Shown here in pieces: positions 46,761 to 64,000 of a stretch of DNA of 64,000 bases. The stretch is taken from assembly GCF_000247815.1 (NCBI RefSeq), contig NC_021677.1:16446543-16510542 (forward strand). The letters are read 5' to 3'. Position 1 is the first letter of the stretch. Each line of letters starts with the position of its first letter. This DNA is from Ficedula albicollis. Lineage: Eukaryota > Chordata > Aves > Passeriformes > Muscicapidae. Below the pieces are notes generated by a model that did not search any database, had not been told where the DNA came from, and saw only the letters and a list, made by a program, of their open reading frames with translations. Position numbers and translations under genes: made by a program.

Positions 46761-49404
46761 TCAAAGAGAATAAGCAAAAAGAGCAGGTGGTGAAACACAC
46801 CTATAAATTCAGGAACAGCAATTCACAAAAGTTGGATGGAAAATACAACCAAATATTGTATTGCAAATAATGCAATAATACATTGCATTAATGTGGTTGA
46901 TCTTCTAAGAAAGGTATTTGATGCCTATTTAAAACTGACTACAATCCTACCCTACACATGGACAAGACTAGCAAGTATTGTACATACTTTTTAGAAGGGT
47001 CTGATTAAGAAATGACAGGGTACCATCACTGTCAAGTCTAAAGATCCTAACAAATTAGTTAAATACACACCCATCCTGTCATAATGACTAAAGTGGTGCC
47101 ATACAAAAGCTGTAGAAGATTTTGCAGAAATCCAGGAATTAAAAATATGAAAATCTTCAGTATTTGCCTTTCTCTTCTTTGAATCTCTGAACATGGTGCA
47201 AAAAAAATCAAGCAGTAGTCCAGTGACAGTGACCGTGACAGCATTAAGGATGCATTTTCCCTTTATTTCACATCAGAAAGGCAAAGCCATTCCTAAGGAT
47301 TTTTACATACAAAGATTGAATCATATAGGTAATGATCCAATTATAAATCCACCTTCTCATGGAAGGTGGGAAATAAAGGTTCACCTTCTGAGTTTGGATG
47401 AGGTATCTCTATCCTGTATATCTGTTCTGGTCCAACCTTTTGTTCTCTGGTTAATTAAGAAAATTTACCCCACAAAATCCTTTTTTTCAAGGAGACATTA
47501 GTTGACATTCATTCCTTTTACTGAGAAGTTTCTCATTCCCCTGTTTTCAAGTAAAGAAAATGGACCTGCACGCTAAAAATGTTGGACGTAGCCCTTCTTG
47601 GCCCTTGGAAGAAACTTCATACAGCTGAAACAGACAAAGGGACACCAGAAGAAAGGGCAAGCTGTAGCTGGCCATATTTTTTTTTTACCTGTATCCATCC
47701 TTTCTGAGACTTTATATGCCAACAAAAAGAAAAAAGCAAAATACTCTCAGATGCTTTTTTTCTGGCAAGAGCTCAGAAAATGCACAACTCTCATGAACAT
47801 GGTTTCTTCAAGCTGTTGTTATTAAACTGTTACTTGTTCTCTGCTTTTCTTTCTTTGTGCAAGGCCATTGCTAATGGCTAATGATGAGATATTCATCAGA
47901 CACATGACTGCTCCTAATTAAACCTTGCCCCATGTTCTCAGAGATACTGCTGGGAACAGAGGACGTGGAAACCCCCTGTGGAAGAGGAAATACAACACAC
48001 AAATGCTCAAAGAATAATGCTCAAATGTGCAGGTGAGGCACATAGATACAGTCAGTACTTCCCTGTCAGGAAACATTTTCACTCCTTGCACAAAAATATA
48101 CAAGAGTGGACCATAATATTTCAGTTCAAACCATGAAAATACTTTGGCATGTGGAAGAGATATACGATGCATTTAGGGCATAGCTAGATATTCACTTAGA
48201 TGCTGGGTTTGAAGATTCTAGAGTCACCTTGTTTCTTTTCTTATGACAAAAGCATTTCTAAAACAAGATGATGCTGTCCTTACATGGCAGGATAATCTGT
48301 TTGAGTCAAAAGCTGATTAGCAGAGTGCTAGATGACAAACTGCATTGAGCAAGGGGCTTTTGACCACAGGACCTGCAGCTGGCACAGCTACCCATCTTCA
48401 TCAGGATCCCTGCTAACATGCTCTCTGTAGCTCCATCCAGGTAGGAGTTTAAAAATTGCAGTGTTAACCAAGAACTTTCATCTCTTCCCCCATAGAAGAG
48501 ATTTCCCTGCAAAATTATAGGGCCTGGAGCCTGGAACTTGGATAGGTTAATAATTCAATGAAGCATTAACAAATGCAGTGCAATATAGCACTGCCCTGAA
48601 AGCTTTTGAGACTCCAGGCTTTCCAATGAAAATAAAGGGCACTTTGCTTCTAGTCTTCAAAGTGCTGAAGTACAATACCTGAAAACTGCCACACTTCTAA
48701 ACTCTGTTTCAAATAATTGCTAGAAGTGACTAATCCTTTATTAAACTTGTCTGCAAATCACAAGTCACTTATGTAGTTAGCTCCTTGGGGAGCAGTTTTC
48801 CTGTTGTCTGGATTAGTGGTGATCAGCAGCACCCTAAAAAACCAACTAATAAATAGGAATAAAGTGGTATCACAAGTGATTTATAAAATAGATAATCTTA
48901 TTGTGCATTAAGCTTTTACAATGTTTCTAAGTCTAAAAACATGGGAGTTTGATTTATGTACTATAAAACAGCTAAGTTACATGATTCATACTTTCAGCAG
49001 TGCATGTATTCACTTACAGAGAAGAGAATGTGCACATACACAACTGCAGAAGGATGCAGCTACACAGCTTCTTAATAACTGAAGTTCATGAGCACATTTC
49101 TGCAACACTGCAAGGAGACTTATAACTAGAAAATTCTGCTAATTCTGCTACTGGTTTATACTGCTACTAAACCTCAACTGCCTGCATAAAGCCAGCCTGT
49201 GGGTTCACAGCACATTTTTTAAGATTCCATTCAAAACCCATTTGGATGTTTCTGCACTGTGAGACAGACATGCCTTGAAAGATGAAGCCTTCTAGTTTAA
49301 CCACGGAACAGACTTGCCTGACTCAGGCTGAAGATTGTCACCAGTGCTGTGTACACTGTTTCACTGGGAAGGTAACAGCAATGGTAGGGTTTGGATTTAA
49401 ATTA

Positions 49405-56702
<7,298 letters not shown>

Positions 56703-56734
56703 ATATACCATATGTGTTTCTGAATATGTTCTAG
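56703..56734 (-). CDS. BRSK2: BRSK2 exon A: end of kinase domain (32-bp exon)
   Basis: This small exon reads LEHIQKHIWY plus two bases (AT) of an Ile codon. It is the last helix of the kinase C-lobe in BRSK/SAD kinases, just before the linker to the UBA domain. The acceptor is a pyrimidine-rich tract ending TTTACAG and the donor is AT|GTAAGT. The exon starts in phase 0 and ends after two codon bases, which the first base of the next exon completes (Ile). At 32 bp it is close to microexon size. The threonine and RRLT residues that normally precede it would be in the previous exon, which I did not find before position 64000. BRSK2 phosphorylates neuronal substrates and acts downstream of LKB1 in axon specification and presynaptic assembly (family knowledge). 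Confidence 0.93.
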
Positions 56735-59700
56735 CTGTAAAGGAGAAAGAAAATAAGGAATTAGTGCTGTAAAATAGAAAAGGTAACTCCACAAGTCATC
56801 CTTATTCAAGGCTTATTCAAGTAAATACAAAATTCCAGAGATGAACATATGCATACAACAGGAACTTTGCTGCATGAAGAGCTGCTCATCCTAACCCACC
56901 CCACTGGAAATGACACTTTAATTCCAGACATAACGCATCAGTCAGGAGCAAATCCCAGGCAAGGCTTCAAAGGTAACTGTTTTGGAAATTCAAGCTTTTC
57001 CCTTCCCAAGTCCTTCCCTCTGTACTCTAACTACTCCTTTCTGTATGTGCATAATAGTTGATCCTTCACACTTAAATTGCATTTCTAGTTTTTTTTCAGA
57101 GAAAAATAGAGAGGAAGAAAGAAGAAAATAGGTCGAAATAGATAATAAACAAAATAATTTGTGCATCTAGGCCATGACCTTCCTGGATACAGGACTCACT
57201 CTAGATTGTCTTCACATTTATCATCAAAATCTAAGGACCAAGCAGAGTAAGATTCTATGTAATTTACTAATTCTGCACCCAAACACCAGACCACAAATTT
57301 ATTTTTCTTCCCTCTTTCCTGTTTCACACATGAGAATTTCACTATGCAATGAAGAACTGATTACAGCTGAAAGTAGCCATGTCCACCTATGGAAGGCAGA
57401 TTCCACAAACATTACGATGATCCACAAGGACAGGAAAAGAAGACAACATGATTTTTACAAGAGAAATCCTTAACAGCAGAGAGAACAGAAGGTTCATATG
57501 ACATATTTACAGCAGAACATTCCAAATATGTTTTGTTTTAATCATCACAGCAGAAAAGAAGTTTTCTTAGATGTCCAGGGATAATTTGTTATGTGGGCAA
57601 TGTTTTTTATATTCATCACTATGCAGCACCTTTGCAGGTGCAGAAACAAATACATACTCACTACACATGGGCTCACATTTGTGCCACATTCAGGGGAAAG
57701 ACAGGAGAGAGTTGGAAGAAAGCTCATAAGAGAGGAAATCACAGACCCATTACAATGGTCAGGAAGAATGGCAACAGCTGTCCTGCTCTTATTGCATTCC
57801 ACTTCCACAATAATAAGGATCAGGGAGAAAAAGAAACAAAAAGAAAAGGAAAAATAAGGAACAGGCAAACAACAAAATCTCAGAGATATAAAGTGTTTGC
57901 CACAGAGAGCAAGGAATCAGAGACCTCTGTGCTATGGAACAACAGCTCCATGTCTGGGAAACCAGTAAGATGTGAGTTTGGCTCTATATGAGATCATTTT
58001 TTCAAGTGAGTCAGGGCTTTCCCTGAAAACAAAGAAACAACAGAATACAGTTAGGAAAGCAGGACAGGAGACTGGAGGGCACAGTGTAGGAAACAAACAG
58101 CCTCCTTTAAAACCCAGACTATACCAACACTGCAATTTGAGGTGCAGTTGGCACTCAAATACCTGTCTTCTAACCAGCACCAATGGCCCCAGCACACACA
58201 TCCACTGGCCCAGGCAGACTTGCACAGCTTCCAGCTGTGGCCTCAGCCCTCCACAGCAATTCCCCTTCATCACAATTCCCCTGCATTAGGAAGCCCTCTA
58301 ACCTCTGCACTATTAAGAGTAAGGTGGAGTATTCCTGACACACTCCATCTCCCGTTGAGATAAAGATATGATTTGGGATGTCCCCCAACAGCCTGGAGAC
58401 ACAGCCCTCTTCCTTCTGGTTCTGTGCAAGCTGAGGTACAACCACAGAACATAAGGAGAGCTTATTTTGTACAGCTTCCATGGGGCAGGATTTTAGAATT
58501 GTTCCTTAACAGATGTATAGTTCTGTGAGGATCTGATAAGGGGTGGGCTGTGCCCCCTGTGCTGGTAAAACCACATTTACTCATTATTTCCCATACACCA
58601 CACGGAGGGTTAGAGAGATTAATGATTTCAGACAAGATGCAGATGATACAGCTATGCAATGTCCAAGCCTCTTTCATGCTTGCTTCTCCTGCTGCATTTC
58701 CTGTCTCCACGGGACACTGTGCTCTTGTGTGACTGCGATACGCAAAAATGCCATGGCAAAGCAGACAACAGCACTTCACTTTCTGAGTTAGAGAGGAGAA
58801 AGAAAAGAGGGTCACCAGTTCATGTCTTAGTCACAGAACCTCTGGGCTCCTTCAGAGAAGATGTCAAATGTCTTCTGCCCATCCCTGCTGATCAACCTCC
58901 TTCAAACTAATGAACACACAGCATTTTTCTGAAAGAGAAGCCCCATTGCACCTAAATACACATTTGAAGATGTATGACAGCTCTCATGGCTGCTGTTTAC
59001 CTACACATCTGCCATTCAATCCACACCAAAACCATTGCTGTGAAATATGCTGGGATATTCCAGATATGAAAAGTATTCTACAAATCCTATGCTGATTCAA
59101 ATGTAATTGCAATGAAATGTTATTAGAAGTGTGCTCGCTGCTGCCAACATCTTCACTACTGTTTTAAAGGTAATTAATTAATGCTTTGTTGCTTTTTGTC
59201 TGCATTAAAGTGACAGGAGGGTTATGGGAGGGCGATTGGTTTTGACAAGAAGTCTGTATGCTTTCTACCGTGCAGTGCAGGGGAGGGAGATACACAGTGG
59301 GAGCTAATCTCACTCCTGCCTTCATTTAAACACAATGTTTAAATGCATTTAAGTGACGAAGGAATTTAACAACCCTTCCCAGAGGGTTTTTCTTGCTGTT
59401 TGCACATGAGTTTGCCAAGTTTAACACCATTTTATGGAATTGTAAAAATGCTGCTTCCTAATGTCTCCTAGTCACTGCAGGCAACTGTCTCATGACATCA
59501 TCTCTGAAACAACAAAACATGCTCAGACCCAGTGCACATGCACAGTCAGAGACATTTCTGCAGGCTAAGATGCTGTAATGGAAGGAGAGGGAGAATTAAT
59601 TCCTTTATCATGGTTTTACATAAAAATACTTCCAAATATTAAACTTGTACACTGAAGGAGCATTGGAGGAGCCTCTCTCACAGATGAGAGACCCACTGTG

Positions 59701-62700
59701 ATACAGAGCTGCACAAGCCCATCAGAAAAAGAGGTCTCCTCCCACAAAGAGCTTACGTCTGAATTCTAAGGCAGGGAACAACAGATGGAGACAGACAGGC
59801 AGATGGGAAACAAGACAGCGCTGTCTACATCCTCGGCACTGATCTCAGCAGAGCGGTTGCCAAGCTCAAAAGTTCCGACCTGAAGAAAAACTTTCTCAAA
59901 GTCTGTGGATATAGATGAGGACTTCTGGGCTTGAACTCATGTCAAATTTCAAACTTCCCTGTCCGCAAAGGGAACAGCCCGTCTGTGCACCCACACCTCA
60001 AATGAATCTTCCTCATCCAGGAGATTCCCTAGTCTGAGCTTTAAACCTACTGGGTCATGTCAAGACACAGGCTTTTCCTGGCCACAGGGCTCAGGCTGGC
60101 AGTGCAAACAGCACTGGAGAAACCATGACCCATTTCAGCAGCAGCAGCTGTACTAAAGCAGCCTCCAGGGACCTTGACAAGGCCAAGTATCACTGTCCTA
60201 CGTGCACGAGGGCAGAAGGGCATGAAAAGGCCCTTGGCAGCCTAAGCACATCAACTGGACAACTACCTTCATTCTACAGGTTGTAAAGTCAGAAAATTTA
60301 AATGATGGAATAGACACCTTACCATAAGACCTTTTACAGAAATGAATCAGGTGAGTTTTCCCTCCTTCATTTTTGTAACATTCTTTAGATTCTGCAGGTC
60401 AACATTAGCATTCATCACATCCAAGAAAAAAATCAGAAAGCAGAGATGAGATTCTGAAAATATGTGTAATTCAAGAAATTTTTAGGTAATATGCAGTGAT
60501 AGGTATTTCCACCTATGTGGACACCCAAAATGGAAGACAAGTCATGCTACTGCCGTATAAGATGTTAACACTAGAACAGTAACAGCTTTATTGGAATAGC
60601 TTATTCTGCAACATCTGCTCTGATCCACCTTGCTCTAGAAACAAAGTTTCAATAGTGCTCATCCATCCTTAAAAGAAAAGTGCTTCTGCCCTTTGACTTT
60701 GCCTTTTTGGAGAAGAAAATATTGGATGAGAAAGCAACTGGTTTCTACCACAGGAGCTGTAATTCTCTGCTGTAGCAATGCTGAATCATTTGAAGAGCAC
60801 ATAACTAAAAAAAACCTCATTCTGCAATACTTTAGGCACCCAGAGCACACCTCCCATAAGCTTTCTCAAACTTTATTACTACTTCACTTTTGCCTCCTGA
60901 CACTATTCCTATTAGAAGGCCATCCCAGAACACCACTGATATGCCTACAATTCTTCTTCTAGATTCTAGACTACTTTCCTGTAAGGCCATTTGACATACA
61001 TTCGTTTTTGGGCCAGTATCTTCCTTTTGCTTAAATAATCCTTCTCTCCCTAGTAATTATAACCACCTGTAATGAATATGCAGATGACCAGTACAACCTT
61101 TCTTAGACATCATCTGTGTACATTAACTGAAGCCATACTATTCAGACAGAATCTTTCAAATGCTGAACATCTTAGCACTCAATCTTTGTTTAATTTCACC
61201 TTTCATAAATATGAGTGGTCAGAAATACCATCATGAGGAGCCAGCATCAATTTTTAATGAAAAGTTTATGTTTATGTTTAATGAAAGAAAAACACAAATT
61301 CTTTTATTTTACAGCACGTTTAGTAAAACAGGCCCAGTAAATGAGAGTGGTCAAGGATGTCAAACTGCATTTGAGGCTATGTAACACACAGTGAGTGTGA
61401 ACAATATTCCACAAAGACATAATAAAGTCTTGTTCCCACAAATGAATCATACAAAGAAAGGTAATGCCCGTTTCTTAAGGCTGGAAAGGGCCAGCAACAA
61501 TAATTCTGAGTACCCTCCCCTCCATTAATCTTCTCAAGCTCCAACACTGAAGGGAATGATGATGGTTAAACGTGAGTGCTGGTTCTGTTTTTGTTGATCA
61601 TTTTAACAGATGGACTGGGGAAGGTGTGGGTGTGCTGTGAAATGGCAATTACTGCAGGGAGGGAAATGCAGTTGGATGAAAAGGAAAAGAGATACAAATC
61701 AAAAGAAAGAGGAACAAAGCAGAGAGGGGAAGTGAAAAATGAAAGAAAAAAATTCTAGTGACCTTACATTTCACTATATTTTTCTGCTGAATTCACTAGT
61801 GAGGTATTGAGCAAATGATCTGTAATGGTAACAGCTACATCTGTACTTATTGTACCCAAGCTGCAATTTTGCTCACATCTTTGTATAAATATCAAATTGA
61901 TTCAAGTGAGATATTTTCTAGGAATAGAGACTTCCAAATAAACCCATATTTATACCCTTTTTCACAGGACACAGCTAAAATAGAATTCAGCTCTCTCCTC
62001 AGAATGAACTCTATATTTCCAGCTCCGGTGCAGTAAACAAAGAGCTCCCTTCTGCCTGGCAATCAAAGCAAGCAGCTCACTAACAGCACAGGAGTGTGAC
62101 AGCAGCAGGGACAGCAAACCCAGAGACCCTCAAATAATGAAAATAAGACTGCAGCTAATAATGAAGAGCCATCCCTTTTTCCTCCCAGCTCTTTAATATG
62201 TATTATTTCAAATCCTTATTCATAATTCAAGGGTTAGTGCTTGCCAATAACTACCTTATCTGGGTTTTTTTTCCCTCCCTAAGGAAGAAAAAGGTTAATT
62301 TTGATCAAGAAAGGGAGAGGGATAGGTGTCACTCTGAGACACTGAATTACCTCAACTGCTTTCTCTCCTATGCACGTACTGCACAACTATGTTGTATTGC
62401 ACAACTCTAAACATTTAGGGCCAGTCTCTGCCCTGTGTAAAACCCCAGAAAAATCTAAAGAAGGATCTAACACTTGATGATCTGCTCCCTAACATACTTA
62501 GACCATTGGCACTATAATATTTGAAAAAAAAAAATCCCAACAAAACAGCAGAGAAGCTGGTATGTTTGCATCATGGAAAGGAAGCTAAACTTGAGAGGGA
62601 CTTGGTGACTTTCTTGGCCATGAAAGAGCAGCTGTCTCAGGTCTCAGGATATTGTCCTAACCTGGGCAGTGTTTTTTCCATGAATATACCTGTGAAAATG

Positions 62701-64000
62701 TTATTTCTTACTTTAAAAATCAGTTTTAAAAAGGTCTTTTAAAGTGCCTAATATTTTTTTCTCAATCAGTGCTATTTATTTACTGCAAAATATGATGGCT
62801 ACTGGTTTGCAAAAACAGGGATACTAGAAATAACATGAAGAATTTTTCCCCTATGCCACCAAATAGAGCATGACCTGGATTGGTAATGAATGAAAAGAAA
62901 AACCCATCTGTCGGGTAATATTGTAAAGAGTTGTGAAGGGAGTTTCAGTTAACTTCTTAGCAGAGAAGTGTCTGCATCTCAAAAGCACCATCACAGCTGG
63001 CACAGATTGATGCTGCTGTTACCAATCTCAGCAGAGGCCAACCAGTGATCTGAGAGTTTATTTATAAATATTTAGCAGACTGAAGAACCAGGAGGAGTTT
63101 TAAATTTACATTTCTTTATACATACTCCCACTCAGAATCTGTGAGCTCAGTAAATCTGTATAAAATCATCACCACGGCCTGACAATAGGATTTACAAGGG
63201 CAATGTACCCATAATGGCACACGCCTCCACTGACAAGCAAGCGATCTTACTTTCCAAAATTATTTTAATTGCCGATGTTTTTTAGTTCTCTAAAACATTA
63301 ACAAAGTGTTAGAATGGGATACAATCACTACACAGTCCTCACCCTTGCAGGGTCTCTGTTGTAGTGACGGGATGTATCCTAGACGCAGACTCAGTGCTGA
63401 ACGCCAGGAGCTCAACACTGGGACTAACAGTGCTCAGGACCACAGGGCACAGGATGAAACAGCAGACAGGCAGACACTTGCTCTGAAGGCTGCTAGAGGA
63501 TAATGCAGAGCAAATGCAGGATAGACTATAGCGCAGTTTATGTGAAGTGAGAAGCCAACACTTCTGTCAGAAATGCAAGAAAATCACACTCTGTATAATG
63601 GTAAAGCTTCAAACACCAGTCCTAACACCTGTGACCTTCAAACACTTGCATCACGCCCCCAGCAAACTGTTGTATCAGACAGAAGAATCAGGAAACTCAG
63701 GTGGACTCCAGAATGTGTGAATGGGCCAGTAGTTCTGTGAATAGCTGTGAGGGATTTCTCCTAAATGCCCAGTGTTACACATGAAAGGGAATCATGAGGC
63801 TACACAAAAAACACAAAGGCAATCTGTCCTCATGATTCAAAAGAGATGGTAACTAATTCCTTTCCAAAAACTCCAACCAATTCCACTCCTTATCTTCTCA
63901 GGAGGAAACACATAGGAACGCCACTAAATCACCAAGTGACCTTAGCTGCTCGACCACTCCTGCAACAAGGAGAGAAATGAAGCCCTGCTCACGATGCCTC
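56735..64000 (-). other. BRSK2 intron upstream of exon A (partial)
   Basis: This is intronic sequence at the 5' side of the gene in the window. I searched the minus strand for the preceding kinase exons (motifs such as VFHMPHFIPP, DFGMAS and HRDLKPEN) and did not see them, so the intron continues past the window edge. It contains AT-rich blocks with homeodomain-like TAATTA sites (59100-59560) and no recognisable repeats of size. Confidence 0.8.

Overview
The window is vertebrate nuclear DNA. It is almost entirely the interior of one gene, BRSK2 (brain-specific serine/threonine kinase 2, SAD-A), read on the minus strand. Eleven consecutive coding exons can be placed by splice sites, exact phase continuity and protein similarity; all other sequence is intronic. 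Low interspersed-repeat content and two degraded 3' ends of CR1 LINEs (about 12.8 kb and 17.8 kb) suggest a bird. A crocodile or turtle cannot be excluded from sequence alone. No bacterial, phage, CRISPR or operon features are present.

Layout in transcript order, from high to low coordinates: 56703-56734 end of the kinase domain; 50315-50479 and 49491-49588 UBA domain and linker; 44320-44470, 29763-29823 and 25277-25484 basic, Ser/Pro-rich linker; 24075-24123 short linker; 19335-19458, 17226-17406 and 16509-16598 KA1-type C-terminal domain; 8071-8118 start of the BRSK2-specific C-terminal tail. The exons total 1207 nt, about 402 codons, with every junction in phase. Most of the catalytic domain lies beyond 64000 and the last exon(s) lie beyond position 1. 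BRSK2 rather than BRSK1 is called because the KA1 domain is followed by a DTTNC...GRLSKCG exon.

The best novelty candidate is a possible long form of the proline-rich exon. Upstream of the standard acceptor at 25484, the same frame stays open for 125 more codons to a stronger-looking acceptor that starts an exon at 25859. Both acceptors are phase 0, so the preceding exon could join either. The added stretch would be a Pro/Ser/Lys/Gln-rich disordered segment inside the existing Pro-rich linker. This is inference and needs transcript evidence.

Two uninterrupted G homopolymers (926 bp at 42428-43353, flanked by T21 on both sides; 854 bp at 54653-55506, flanked by A17 and A22) sit in introns. 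They are most likely assembly or sequencing artefacts at long A/T tracts. The poly-Gly and poly-Pro reading frames across them are not genes. Other structure is modest: a diverged 151-bp-period tandem duplication at 31333-31616, several 10-20 bp tandem duplications, microsatellites, a degraded LINE ORF2 fragment near 46.65 kb, and several AT-rich intronic blocks that look like candidate conserved regulatory elements.
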